From positions 62,001 through 126,000 of the forward strand of contig JAHDES010000006.1 in assembly GCA_020628645.1 (NCBI GenBank): DNA of 64,000 nucleotides, given 5' to 3'. The DNA is from Saprospiraceae bacterium. Lineage in GTDB: Bacteria; Bacteroidota; Bacteroidia; Chitinophagales; Saprospiraceae. The position numbers and the translations under genes are program-made. This document shows, in pieces, positions 29,506 through 39,190 of this stretch (position 1 is its first letter; every line of letters begins with the position of its first letter). The notes beneath the pieces are model-generated. The model searched no databases. It worked only from the letters and a program-made list of their open reading frames with translations, and was not told the DNA's origin.

Positions 29506-29937
29506 TTATGGTTCAAGGAAGGTTTTCAATCGTTTAAAATCAGCAGCTTGTTTTTTTTGCATGCCTGATTTCATAAAGATGGAAAATAGATTTGCGATAG
29601 CGGGTTTGAGTTGTACATGTGTGTTGACAATTAACTTTGTAGCTGTACCTTGATCTAGAAAACGAATTTGTACAGTGCTGTTCATTTGTTGGTGAGAAAG
29701 TTGTGTAGTAAGCGTTTTATTTTTTTGAATTTGAGTAATGATTTCTTCCACTTCTAGCTTTCCATCGGCATCTTCAAATACCAGGACTCCTTTGTCGCCT
29801 TGTCGTTTTCGATTTCCTTTTTGTAGTGTATAATATTTAAAATCATCAATCCAGTGTTTTAGATTTCGGTGATCTAAAACAGAACGATATACCTGTTGCA
29901 CAGGAACATTAATTAAAATTTCAGTAGAAAATTTCAA
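29506..29937 (-). CDS. SRPBCC (START-like) domain protein
   Basis: A 143-residue single-domain protein of the polyketide cyclase/dehydrase (SRPBCC) superfamily. It starts MKFSTEILINVPVQQVYRSVLDHRNLKHWIDD, the usual first strand and helix, then alternating strands and a C-terminal helix with FMKSGMQKKQAADFKRLKTFL. These folds bind hydrophobic small molecules; no ligand can be inferred. No signal peptide. It stands alone on the minus strand, upstream of the exporter genes with about 155 bases between. Confidence 0.75.
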   Translation of the reverse strand: MKFSTEILINVPVQQVYRSVLDHRNLKHWIDDFKYYTLQKGNRKRQGDKGVLVFEDADGKLEVEEIITQIQKNKTLTTQLSHQQMNSTVQIRFLDQGTATKLIVNTHVQLKPAIANLFSIFMKSGMQKKQAADFKRLKTFLEP

Positions 29938-30013
29938 GTCTTCAAAAACGTATAAATGTAGATAAACTACTACTTAAATTTTTAAAAAATAAATTGCTTA
30001 TACAGTAGAACGT

Positions 30014-30829
30014 CTACCACATACTAGGGTTAGCTGCCCGACAGGTTTCAACCATGCGCATGTATTGTCCATGCGTAAAACCACAACTACAAGAAGGGTC
30101 ATAATAGGACATGAAGTTGCCCACATCTGGTTTATAATACTCTCCATTGGCATCTTGCATAGTAGCAACAAAACGACATCCCATTTCTACATCCACCCAC
30201 ATCGTAGTAGTATCCAACTCCACATAAGGGTCGGCAGGGGTATCACAGATCATATCTCCTGTTGTTTCACAATTATCGCCATTGACCAATTCTTCGGTCA
30301 TTCCTGTAGGCGAGTCACCTGGCTCAAAGGTGTGTTTTAAACCAAAATAATGCCCCATTTCATGGGTGAAAGTACCTTCATCAATACAAGCAATGACAAT
30401 TCCTCCATTTTCTAATAAGCCAATTCCTCCAAGTGATGCAAAACCACAAACAGGAGGTTCTCTTTTTATTGGGCTGGTATTGAAGTACATATTAATTCGA
30501 CGATCTAGATTATACAATACCTGCATCTCTTCCCATTCATTATTTTCTAAACTATCATACTGGAAATTGGAGATTAAATCAAGATTACACAATTCAAACG
30601 AAACACAAATAGGTTCAAAATTTTTATTTAACCCCTCTATTGCTGTTTCAATATCGGAGCGATAAGCCTCCAAATCCATTTCTTGCCCTTCAATTTGCAC
30701 CACATGCCCAGCTATAGAAAATGTTTTATTCAAACAAGGAAGTGGCGATTGCTTCGTTAATAAATCTTGTGCATTTAAACTGATGGTAAAGAAAAAGATA
30801 AGACATCCAATTAAGTTGAATTTTTGCAT
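30014..30829 (-). CDS. Secreted M43-family metalloprotease
   Basis: A 271-residue zinc metallopeptidase of the M43 (cytophagalysin/pappalysin) family. It has a signal peptide (LIGCLIFFFTISLNAQD), the zinc site TFTHEMGHYFGLKHTF (two His and Glu of HExxH plus the third His), the NGDNCETTGDMICDTPADP segment typical of M43, and the Met-turn NFMSYYDPSC. It ends right after the catalytic domain, with no type IX sorting domain, unlike many larger Bacteroidota M43 enzymes. It is divergent from the PKD adhesin gene. Exported to the periplasm or outside is inferred. Confidence 0.9.
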   Translation of the reverse strand: MQKFNLIGCLIFFFTISLNAQDLLTKQSPLPCLNKTFSIAGHVVQIEGQEMDLEAYRSDIETAIEGLNKNFEPICVSFELCNLDLISNFQYDSLENNEWEEMQVLYNLDRRINMYFNTSPIKREPPVCGFASLGGIGLLENGGIVIACIDEGTFTHEMGHYFGLKHTFEPGDSPTGMTEELVNGDNCETTGDMICDTPADPYVELDTTTMWVDVEMGCRFVATMQDANGEYYKPDVGNFMSYYDPSCSCGFTHGQYMRMVETCRAANPSMW

Positions 30830-31254
30830 ATCACTTTATTTAGCTAAGTATGGGACGGTTATTTATTAAATAAAAAAAGAAATTCATTGATTTATTCTAT
30901 CTAACGATAAATTATCTTTTGTCGATATATACCTAAACGAGATAAAATAGTTTCTAAAATTATTATTTTATGTATTGTCGTATAAAAGATATATGGACTT
31001 TATAATATTGAATACATAAAGATAAAGTACAAAGACTATTTTGCTACTTTTATTTTTTTTGATAAAAACAACCCATTAAAAAATACGTATATATCTTTAT
31101 ATCTAGAAACAAACTTAGCATTTTTGCAAATAGCTGCCAAAATATTTTGATTAAAATGTATATTTGTTCCAAATGTACCGTTAGATTAGTATCAAATACT
31201 TGAGATGAGTTTCTACAAAAACATACTCATCCTATTCATAACCATTAATTAGCA
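30830..31254. other. Divergent intergenic region
   Basis: 425 AT-rich bases between the starts of the M43 protease (minus) and the PKD adhesin (plus). It should hold promoters for both. The only box I can point to is TATATTTG at 31159-31166, plus strand. I see no other structured element. Confidence 0.4.
31159..31166 (+). promoter_or_regulatory. Candidate -7 box TATATTTG
   Basis: TATATTTG fits the Bacteroidota -7 consensus TAnnTTTG and would start transcription about 80 bases before the PKD adhesin ATG. A TTG at the proper -33 spacing is not seen, so this is weak. Confidence 0.3.
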
Positions 31255-34200
31255 ATGAAACTATATCAATCACTTCTACTTTTTGTATTTACGTTCTGTT
31301 GTACTTTAACCAATTTTGCCCAAACGGCAGATGTCAGAGAGGGCTGTATTCCCCTTGAAGTAAATTTTATAGCACCAACAGGACAATTTTCCTTTTTCTG
31401 GGATTTTAAAGATGGTGGTATCTCTTCCGACCAAAATCCTTCTTATATTTTTACTGAAGCAGGTACATTTGATGTGGAATTTAAGAATTTTGCAGCAGGA
31501 CCTGTTGTGGGAACGGTAACGATTAATGTTTATGAGACTCCTGAATTAATGATTTCAACGGATGATCCTACAGAAGGCTGTGTACCTTTAACGATCACTT
31601 TTGAAGATAATTCTACTATTAATCCTAATATTCCAGTTGATGCTTATAACTGGTTTTACAATATAGGCTCAGATATAGGTGGAGGTTCAAGTTCTACTTT
31701 TACATTTAATCAAGTAGGAACATTTAATGTAGGCTTGGGCATCGAATCTAGTCTTCCAAATTGTACGGTGCAAGAAACTTTTGAAGATTTTGTAACAACA
31801 GAAGCTCAACCTAGTATTTCTTTTATTACAGACCCCAATCCACCTGCAAGTTGTACAGCACCACTCAATGATGTTAGTTTTACCATAACCTCAGAAACAA
31901 ATCTGGATTATGTCTGGGATTTTGATGGAACACCTTTTTCTGGAACGAATCCACCCAATCAAGATTATGAGACGGATGGTAATTATGAAGTGAACTTAAC
32001 AGGCACATCTTCTAATGGTTGTTCAGCAACAGCTACTACGATAGTAAGTGTAGGTGAACCTTTTGTAGATTTTGAGGTGAATGATACTATTTGCGTAGGA
32101 GCAGCTACTGAAATTACAAATTTGACACAAGTCATGGGAGCTTTTACCTGGGATTTTGGAAATGGGGAAACTTCTAATCTAAATAATCCAATCATTCAAT
32201 ATGATACTCCCGGTTTATATACAATTACATTAACGATTGAAACACCCATTGGTTGTATTGGAGATACTTCAAAGATGATACTTGTACAACAGCCTGATCC
32301 TACCTTCACGGCTGATCCTGCGTATAGTTGTACTGGAGAATTAACGACCACTTTCACTCCTAATAATATTGATAATGAAGGGGAATATTTTTGGGTTTTT
32401 GCTGATTTAAGTATATCTCAAGAAACTACCCCTACTCATACCTATATTGAATTTGATACGGCAGTTTATAGTATTAACGAACCTGTTATTTTGCAAACGA
32501 TTTTAACTCATACTACCTCAGGAGGATGTGTTGATTTTGATACAGATGTGGTGACGATCCATCGCCCTAATGCTGAATTTATGCCTGACGTTGCCCAAGG
32601 ATGTGCACCATTAGCGGTTGTTTTCTCTGACTCTAGTATGTCAAATGAACCTATTGTAGAATGGATATATGATTTTGGAGATGGTATAATAGAAACCTAT
32701 ACCACCGAAGATCCAGTCTCTCATACCTTTACTGCACCGGGGGAATATGAAGTAACTTTAATGATCGAAAATGAGGCAGGTTGTAGAGATACTTCTTATG
32801 CTATTGAAATTATAGTTGGTGATGCTTTGTCCATAGATTTTACAGTAGATCAAACAACAGTATGTCCAGGGGATACCGTAAATCTAGAAACTGTTAGTAC
32901 AGATCCTTTGATAGATGCATGGCATTTTGAAACAGATAATGGTCGATCCTTTCATTGTTATAATGAAGATGAATTGGAGTGGTCGTTTATTACAGAAACA
33001 GGCGATATGGATGTATCGCTGCAAGTAGAATATAATGGTTGTTTTAGTGAAATTACCAAAACAGATTTAATTAGTGTTCAAGGTCCTATTGCAGATATTT
33101 ATTATGAAATAGATTGTACAACTCCATTTCAAGTGATGTTTGCAGATTCAAGTAGTGGAGCAATTACCCGTACCTGGGATTTGGGCGATGGAAATACGAG
33201 TATGCTGAATGAATTTACGCATACTTATGCTGATACTGGTGATTATGTAGTAAAACTTACTTCGGTTAATCCATTTACAGGATGCCCAGAATCTGTAGAT
33301 TCATTGGTAGTCTGTATTCGAGATATAAAGGCCGATATTCAATTAGATACACTTATTTGTACAGGTCAAGAATACATGTTGGATGCAAGTAATTCTGAAG
33401 GAGTAGATGCGCGTTGTTGGCGTGGCTATTGTTGGGATATTCCGTTTAGTAATCGTCCGATCACTACGCAAGATGCTGTAACTCCATTCGTATTCAGTCC
33501 TACCGAAGATCAAATTGTAGAATTAGTCGTCACTGATATTAATGGTTGTACGGATACGGCTACTTTAGATGTACGCGTGTATGAAGTTCAAACCGTTTTT
33601 GAGATGGATGATGACGTGATTTGCTTACCTGGCACAATAAATTTCACTGATCTTACTCAAGCAGATACTACTATTGCTACTTGGGAATGGACCTTTGGTG
33701 ACGGAAATATGGGAACAGATTCTTTAGATTCAAATACATATTTACCCGGTACAGTTCCTGATAATTTTACAGTTACACTTGATGTAGAAGATGTTTTAGG
33801 TTGTCCAGGATCTGCTACCTTACCTGTTTTTGTCTACCAGCCTACTTCAGATATTGGCCCGATGGAACCTATTATTATTTGTGAAGGAGATGATGTAGCT
33901 TTCACATCTACAGATTTTACGGAACAAGGTTCTAGTTTAAGTTTTGATTGGGATTTTGGAAATGGACAAACTAGTACCAATATGAATGAAACGGTAAATT
34001 ATCCAGATGCTGGTGATTATACAGCTTCATTAACCTACACAGAAATAGCTACAGGCTGTGAAGGAACAGCGAGTCTTGATGTAGAAGTACAAGCTTATCC
34101 AATGGCAGATTTTAGTTCATCGGCAGATGGTCTAGCTTTTATATGTCCCAATGAAGATGTTAACTTTTTTGATGGTACTATCTCAGATGAGAATTTATTC

Positions 34201-35400
34201 TACCAATGGGATTTTGGTTTAGGTGGATTTGTATTTGAACCGAATCCTACTAATATACAGTTTCCACAAGGAGCTTATGATGTGACGTTAACCGTTACTA
34301 CTCAAGGAGGTAATTGTAGCGATACACATACAGAACAACTAGAAGCATTAGGACCACAAGGAGATATTGTATTAAGTACAACAGAAATTTGTTCTGATGG
34401 TGAAATTACTTTCACTGCTATAGATTTAGAAGATGTTGCTGTTTATGAATGGCAATTTGGAGACGGTACTTCTGTTGAGAATGAAGCTACCGTAACGCAT
34501 ACTTATGATCTGGATCCTACAATTACAGAACTCACGGTTGATTTGATTTTAACAGGAGGGCCAGATGGAAATTGTGTTACAACAGTATCTGAAATTATTA
34601 ATATCTTCCCAATTGATGCTGGTTTTACTACAGCTAATGGGGAATTCACCTCTTGTGATCCTACATTTAATTTTGTCAACCAATCATTTGGAGCTACTCA
34701 GTATAGTTGGGATTTTGGCGATGGAAATACATCAAATGCCGAAAATCCAACACATTCTTATGCAAATGCAGGAGAATATGAGGTTGTGCTTATGGTTTCT
34801 AATAGCGCTGGATGTACAGCTAGTTTTTCTCAAACGGTCAGTTATATTGGGGGAGTAGAACCCATTGATGCTGACCTAGTAGTTCTTAGTGGTAGAGAAA
34901 TCTGTCTTTTACCAAATCCACAAAATATTGATTTTGAAAATATTACTTGGGACACCTTTCCAGAACCTAGTCCTACATATATATATGAACCTCAACTTAC
35001 TCAAGATTCAGTCATTTCACTAAATGTTACAGGTTTTGCAGATAGTTGTGAAAGTGATGCCATTACTTTCAATTATGATATTACGGTTATTCCAGAACTG
35101 GATATTCCTAATACCTTTACTCCTAATAATGATGGATTTAATGATCGTTTTACCATTACATTAGGTGAAGTATTACAAAGTTATTTTGATGTAACGAGTT
35201 TTAAAATATTCAATCGTTGGGGGCAAATGGTTTTTGAAGGAAATTCCACACAGGGTTGGGATGGACGATACAATAATAATAATGCGCCTTCAGATGTGTA
35301 TTTATATTATTTAGAATTATCATACAACGATAATGTCCAATTGAAAGAAGGAGAATCAGCTACCTTCATGTATCAAGGAGATGTTACGCTCCTTCGTTAG
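31255..35400 (+). CDS. PKD-repeat secreted adhesin with type IX sorting domain
   Basis: A 1381-residue secreted protein. Signal peptide: MKLYQSLLLFVFTFCCTLTNFAQT. The body is a chain of PKD-like beta domains marked by repeated WDFGDG-type turns (FFWDFKDGG, FTWDFGNGETS, WIYDFGDG, WEWTFGDG, WDFGNGQTS, WQFGDGTS, YSWDFGDGNTS), each followed by a Y-x-G strand. Residues from about 1283 form the type B sorting domain (IPNTFTPNNDGFNDRF, IFNRWGQMVFEG, GWDGRYNN, final YQGDVTLLR), which targets proteins to the type IX secretion system and the cell surface. Its ATG follows a standard AATTAGCA context. Function is adhesion-like by analogy. Confidence 0.93.
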   Translation: MKLYQSLLLFVFTFCCTLTNFAQTADVREGCIPLEVNFIAPTGQFSFFWDFKDGGISSDQNPSYIFTEAGTFDVEFKNFAAGPVVGTVTINVYETPELMISTDDPTEGCVPLTITFEDNSTINPNIPVDAYNWFYNIGSDIGGGSSSTFTFNQVGTFNVGLGIESSLPNCTVQETFEDFVTTEAQPSISFITDPNPPASCTAPLNDVSFTITSETNLDYVWDFDGTPFSGTNPPNQDYETDGNYEVNLTGTSSNGCSATATTIVSVGEPFVDFEVNDTICVGAATEITNLTQVMGAFTWDFGNGETSNLNNPIIQYDTPGLYTITLTIETPIGCIGDTSKMILVQQPDPTFTADPAYSCTGELTTTFTPNNIDNEGEYFWVFADLSISQETTPTHTYIEFDTAVYSINEPVILQTILTHTTSGGCVDFDTDVVTIHRPNAEFMPDVAQGCAPLAVVFSDSSMSNEPIVEWIYDFGDGIIETYTTEDPVSHTFTAPGEYEVTLMIENEAGCRDTSYAIEIIVGDALSIDFTVDQTTVCPGDTVNLETVSTDPLIDAWHFETDNGRSFHCYNEDELEWSFITETGDMDVSLQVEYNGCFSEITKTDLISVQGPIADIYYEIDCTTPFQVMFADSSSGAITRTWDLGDGNTSMLNEFTHTYADTGDYVVKLTSVNPFTGCPESVDSLVVCIRDIKADIQLDTLICTGQEYMLDASNSEGVDARCWRGYCWDIPFSNRPITTQDAVTPFVFSPTEDQIVELVVTDINGCTDTATLDVRVYEVQTVFEMDDDVICLPGTINFTDLTQADTTIATWEWTFGDGNMGTDSLDSNTYLPGTVPDNFTVTLDVEDVLGCPGSATLPVFVYQPTSDIGPMEPIIICEGDDVAFTSTDFTEQGSSLSFDWDFGNGQTSTNMNETVNYPDAGDYTASLTYTEIATGCEGTASLDVEVQAYPMADFSSSADGLAFICPNEDVNFFDGTISDENLFYQWDFGLGGFVFEPNPTNIQFPQGAYDVTLTVTTQGGNCSDTHTEQLEALGPQGDIVLSTTEICSDGEITFTAIDLEDVAVYEWQFGDGTSVENEATVTHTYDLDPTITELTVDLILTGGPDGNCVTTVSEIINIFPIDAGFTTANGEFTSCDPTFNFVNQSFGATQYSWDFGDGNTSNAENPTHSYANAGEYEVVLMVSNSAGCTASFSQTVSYIGGVEPIDADLVVLSGREICLLPNPQNIDFENITWDTFPEPSPTYIYEPQLTQDSVISLNVTGFADSCESDAITFNYDITVIPELDIPNTFTPNNDGFNDRFTITLGEVLQSYFDVTSFKIFNRWGQMVFEGNSTQGWDGRYNNNNAPSDVYLYYLELSYNDNVQLKEGESATFMYQGDVTLLR

Positions 35401-35670
35401 ATGAAGACTTATTCCATTCAAGTATATGGCAAAGTACAAGGAGTTTGGTATCGTGCCAGCACCCAACGCAAAGCACTTTCATTAGGTTTAACAGGTACTG
35501 TTCAAAATGAACCTAATGGAAGTGTTTCCATATTAGCCAGTGGCGAAGAAAAAATAATTCAAAATTTAATAGATTGGTGCAAAGAAGGTCCGCCTCATGC
35601 AAAGGTAGAGCGAGTGGAGTCAAAAGAAATTACTATTCAGAATTTTTCTTCCTTTGAGGTGATACGCTAA
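35401..35670 (+). CDS. acyP: Acylphosphatase
   Basis: An 89-residue acylphosphatase that hydrolyses acyl phosphates in the cytoplasm. The catalytic region reads VYGKVQGVWYRASTQRKA, with the invariant Arg after VQGVxY/F, and the catalytic Asn is in GTVQNEPNGSV. Length fits the family. The usual GFR is WYR here, a known variant. Its ATG follows the adhesin stop codon with no gap, so it may be read by coupling, but the link in function is not obvious. Confidence 0.93.
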   Translation: MKTYSIQVYGKVQGVWYRASTQRKALSLGLTGTVQNEPNGSVSILASGEEKIIQNLIDWCKEGPPHAKVERVESKEITIQNFSSFEVIR

Positions 35671-35685
35671 TTTTTCACTCGGTAC

Positions 35686-36729
35686 TTATTCTTCCATCTC
35701 CTTAATCCATTCCCGAATTAAATCAATACCCTCTTGATGCACCATTTTACGACTGAGTTCTGGCATCATCACCCCTGGGTCGGTTGACTCCATTCGATAG
35801 ACTAAAATAGAAGCATTGGGTTTGCCCGCTACAATATTATAATCCCGATCTCCAGCCCCTCGACCCGCTGCAATGGGGGCTTTATTCAAACCTAATTTAT
35901 AGACATCTGTTTCAGAACTGTGTAAATACAATCCCGAAGTATTAGCAGGCCCATCAGGATTATGGCAATGCCCACAATTCGCATCTAAATAGGCACGAGC
36001 ACGTTGGTCAATAGAAAGTGAGCTGTTGTCCCAAACGGCAAGACGAGGACGAGCTTCTGCGGGAGGTAGATTATTAATTAATCCTTTTTCATTCCAGTAT
36101 TCTAATTGATTTTGTGTGCCATCTGTATACTTAAAATCTCCATTTAATTGACGCGCAGAAGGGCCAATAGGTTTGATTTCATCTTTGTATAAATGACATC
36201 CTTTACATTGATTTTTATTGGGAATAGAATAAGCTAGTTGTTGTTTTTTACCATTGTCATCTCGCCAAACCACCTCCTTTTCATCACCAGCAACATCCAA
36301 ATACGCATCTTCTTGTTCTTCATCCCAGACATAAGGCAAAGCTGTCCAACCTATTTCTTCATGGATGAGTACTCTTGTTTCCATCAATTGTTTTCCTTTT
36401 TCAGCTTTACGAGCATCTATAGGGTAATAGAAGGTTTTTAAAATATGTGTACCTATTGGAAATTCGAGTACTTGCTCTGCATCATACTGAGCTTGTGTTC
36501 CTTCAGGAAAATAGATAAAACGTAATTTTTCAGTATAATCTGAAAATAGGGGAGTGTTTAGGGAATAAGGAATCACTCGTTCGGCAGGATTGAATTCCTT
36601 TAATTCACCTTTGAAAAAACCATATTCGGATAATTGATACGGATATTTTGAGGTACTTGTATCAAACGAAAGCCCACTTCCAATGAGCCATGTGATGATA
36701 ATGATTCCTAGAATAAATTTTGTCTGCAT
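35686..36729 (-). CDS. SO2930-family diheme c-type cytochrome
   Basis: A 347-residue exported protein matching the SO2930/HNE_0200 family (TIGR03806 as I recall it). It has an N-terminal hydrophobic leader (FILGIIIITWLIGSGLSF), then the family blocks FNPAERVIPYSLNTPLFSDYTEKLRFIYFP. Two heme-binding CxxCH motifs follow: NQCKGCHLYKDE and NCGHCHNPDGPANTSG. A late PGVMMPELSRKMVH is also typical. Members often sit next to a parallel beta-helix protein, as here. The pair is split by two repeat elements. Physiological role unknown. Confidence 0.88.
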   Translation of the reverse strand: MQTKFILGIIIITWLIGSGLSFDTSTSKYPYQLSEYGFFKGELKEFNPAERVIPYSLNTPLFSDYTEKLRFIYFPEGTQAQYDAEQVLEFPIGTHILKTFYYPIDARKAEKGKQLMETRVLIHEEIGWTALPYVWDEEQEDAYLDVAGDEKEVVWRDDNGKKQQLAYSIPNKNQCKGCHLYKDEIKPIGPSARQLNGDFKYTDGTQNQLEYWNEKGLINNLPPAEARPRLAVWDNSSLSIDQRARAYLDANCGHCHNPDGPANTSGLYLHSSETDVYKLGLNKAPIAAGRGAGDRDYNIVAGKPNASILVYRMESTDPGVMMPELSRKMVHQEGIDLIREWIKEMEE

Positions 36730-36752
36730 AAATTGATAATTCTTAGTAGTGG

Positions 36753-36946
36753 GGCACGAATAAATTTACATTCTTAATTCCTCGAATTAGCTCAATTAAC
36801 TTCCCACCAAAGGTGGACAGGCATTTTCAATGACTTAGCCACCCTCCCGCTATCGCGGTTCATTCCGCTAGTATCTTATACTACCCTCTGGGTAAAGCTG
36901 CATTCATGCTATTTCAAGGAAAGTAAATTTATTTTCTCTGCGTGCC
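36753..36946 (+). repeat. 194-bp inverted-end repeat element, copy 1
   Basis: This 194-bp segment recurs at 48509-48702 in the same orientation with only two differences. Both ends carry GGCACG and its complement, with ATAAATTTAC and GTAAATTTAT inside them, giving gapped terminal inverted repeats. Inside is a chain of small hairpins: AATTCCTCGAATT, CCACCAAAGGTGG, GCGGTTCATTCCGC and TAGTATCTTATACTA. No open frame of note. It looks like a non-autonomous mobile element or a structured repeat. It lies between the cytochrome start and the beta-helix gene. Confidence 0.85.
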
Positions 36947-37000
36947 TTATCTTACCCAATTTATGTTTTTTGTTTAACTTATAGTCTTAACGAAGGTTTA

Positions 37001-37127
37001 AAATTATAGTTCTTAGACCAAAATTGTGACTTCAATGGAATTTCAAAACGCTTGTCTCTCAAAATCATAGATTTATTGAGCCGTCACATTTTTCATTCCA
37101 CATAATTTGTCTAAGAACCAAAATTAT
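37001..37127 (+). repeat. Fold-back repeat family 2, copy 1
   Basis: Ends GTTCTTAGACC and CTAAGAACC pair over a stem that continues with AATTGTG against CACATAATT, and TGGAAT against ATTCCA. The core is GTTCTTAG to CTAAGAAC at 37009-37118. A second copy lies at 39191-39306 with conserved outer arms and a different central hairpin. The right edge runs into the stop codon of the beta-helix gene (37124-37126). Confidence 0.8.
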
Positions 37128-38362
37128 TTCTTCTTTTCAGAAATGATCTCTTCTTGCATTTCTACAGCAGGTAGAGGAGAAGGTTGACAAGTAAAAGGAC
37201 TTGCATCTTTTGTTAAACCTTCAAAATTATTGCCAGCATCTATATTGGTAAAAGCAGCGTCTCCTTTATTGTTGTACACACAAATTTGATATTCCTTTTT
37301 TAATTGACCATTTGCATCAACATGATCTTCACCAAAGATGCCATCAATTGCAATTTGAGGAACATTACGTCCAAACTTTAGAAAAGCTAATTTTCCAAGA
37401 TCATTTTTCAAGGTAGGCATTCGCTTTTTACGTTTAAAGGTATTGTCATGAACAGAAACTCGATACGAGTATGGATCATATGCTTCATCTTTAATTGGTG
37501 TTTCTGTGATATAATAACTTGCAATAGCAACGCCAAATGTTTTATTTTCAGTAATTGTATTATCAAAAATCTCCACATCATTGGCAGCTAAAAGAATAAT
37601 TCCAGTACCTGGAGGCACTGTTGCGACGATATTTCCTTTTGGAGCGAAATTTTTATAATTATTCTCAACAATTGTGTTATTATAAACACGAGTATAACCA
37701 CCTTGTTTTTTAATTAAACCAGGTAAATCAAAGACTAAGATACCTCCTGTATTTTGATAAGCATAGTTGTTATACACATCTGCATTAGTCGTATTTTCAA
37801 TCTCAATTCCTGCTACGTTTTTGATCGCTCGACAATTTCGAACCACCACTTTATCCGATTGCCCCACATAAATGCCTGCATCTGATGCGCCAAATGCTTC
37901 ACAACCATCGATCATTACATTGGTACATTGTACAGGATAAAGCCCATATGCCCCATTTGATTTTTTAGGTTTACCCGTCCAAGCAGTTTTCACGGCAAGG
38001 AATCGTATACCATCCACATCTTGAGTTTTGATAGCATCGCCTTTTGTATCTTCAACTGTAAAATCTTTTAAGGTAATTTTACTGGCATTAGTTACTTTTA
38101 TACCTTCTGCCCCTTCTGTTTGTCCTTTAAAAGAAAGAATGGTTTTATCCATACCTGCACCTACAATGGTAATGTTCTTTTTATCATCCAACCAAAGGGG
38201 TTTATTGAGTGTGAATTTTCCTTCAGGCAAAGTAATGGTCGCTCCATCTTCAGCCATGATGAAGGCAGTTTGCAATTTTTTTTGAATCTTTTTTTGCGCA
38301 CTTGCAAAAGTAGAGAAGGAAATGATAAGACCAATAATTAGAATAGATTGTAGTGGGCGCAT
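37124..38362 (-). CDS. Parallel beta-helix protein (SO2930 partner type)
   Basis: A 412-residue exported protein with signal sequence LQSILIIGLIISFSTFASAQ and a body of right-handed parallel beta-helix repeats, each with a short N/V/I/N-type strand (ITLKDFTVEDT, VVVRNCRAIKN, DVYNNYAYQNTGGILVF, EIFDNTITENKTFGVAIAS). It starts with the mature sequence TAFIMAEDGATITLPEGKF typical of the family that pairs with SO2930 cytochromes (TIGR03805 as I recall). Similar folds bind or cleave polysaccharides, but no catalytic residues are evident. Probably co-transcribed with the cytochrome gene despite the intervening repeats. Confidence 0.85.
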   Translation of the reverse strand: MRPLQSILIIGLIISFSTFASAQKKIQKKLQTAFIMAEDGATITLPEGKFTLNKPLWLDDKKNITIVGAGMDKTILSFKGQTEGAEGIKVTNASKITLKDFTVEDTKGDAIKTQDVDGIRFLAVKTAWTGKPKKSNGAYGLYPVQCTNVMIDGCEAFGASDAGIYVGQSDKVVVRNCRAIKNVAGIEIENTTNADVYNNYAYQNTGGILVFDLPGLIKKQGGYTRVYNNTIVENNYKNFAPKGNIVATVPPGTGIILLAANDVEIFDNTITENKTFGVAIASYYITETPIKDEAYDPYSYRVSVHDNTFKRKKRMPTLKNDLGKLAFLKFGRNVPQIAIDGIFGEDHVDANGQLKKEYQICVYNNKGDAAFTNIDAGNNFEGLTKDASPFTCQPSPLPAVEMQEEIISEKKK

Positions 38363-38449
38363 TGGATGAAAAATTTAAATGAGCAACGATGGATGATAAA
38401 AATACAATTTTTTTAGTTCATCTACTCAAAAAATGAGTTTCTTTACTCC

Positions 38450-39055
38450 ATGAATAATGAAAAAACCACTTCTTGTCTGCTTATCTTTATTAAAAATATA
38501 GAAAAAGGAAAGGTCAAAACTCGATTAGCTCAAACGCTAGGTGATGAGAAAGCCTTGCAAATTTATCAAGCATTATTAAATCATACCAGAGAAATATGTT
38601 TGCCAGTTCCTGTTCAACGACATTTATATTACAGCCAATATATTGACGAGACGGATGCGTGGGAGAAAACCAATTTCATTAAAAAAGTACAATCAAAGGG
38701 TAATTTGGGTAAACGAATGCAGCTTGCTTTTCAAACTGCATTTCGAGATGCTGAAAAAGTGGTAATTATAGGAAGTGACTGTGCCTCTTTGACTAGTGAA
38801 CTAATCGTACAAGCTTTTGCACAACTAGATCGCTTTGATGTAGTGCTAGGCCCTGCATTAGATGGAGGATACTATCTTTTAGGGATGCGCCAGTTTATTC
38901 CTTCTTTGTTTGAAAATATAGCTTGGAGTACCGCTACCGTCTTAGATGAAACGATCAAAAAAGGCATGACAGAAGGACATTCTTATTTTTTATTACCTGA
39001 ACTATCTGATATTGATTATGCAGAAGATTGGGAACAATGGGGCTGGGAGATTTGA
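38450..39055 (+). CDS. DUF2064 nucleotidyl/glycosyltransferase-like protein
   Basis: A 201-residue DUF2064 (TIGR04282) protein with a GT-A-like core. It starts TTSCLLIFIKNIEKGKVKTRLAQTLG, with the KxxGxVKTRL nucleotide-binding signature. It continues KGNLGKRMQLAFQTAF, VVIIGSDCASLTSELI (GSDCP-like) and VLGPALDGGYYLLGM. The family is annotated in arsenosugar biosynthesis and elsewhere as a glycosyltransferase. No arsenosugar partner gene is seen. It is divergent from the beta-helix gene. Confidence 0.88.
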   Translation: MNNEKTTSCLLIFIKNIEKGKVKTRLAQTLGDEKALQIYQALLNHTREICLPVPVQRHLYYSQYIDETDAWEKTNFIKKVQSKGNLGKRMQLAFQTAFRDAEKVVIIGSDCASLTSELIVQAFAQLDRFDVVLGPALDGGYYLLGMRQFIPSLFENIAWSTATVLDETIKKGMTEGHSYFLLPELSDIDYAEDWEQWGWEI

Positions 39056-39190
39056 AAAAAAAATTACTGTTTTCTGCTCAGACATTCTTGTCTGAGGATT
39101 TAATTACTTGTCATGACAAATAAATTAATTGTCATACTAACAAATTTCATTTTTTTTATTTAACTTGGGAATAGATTCGGGTTAAAAAAT

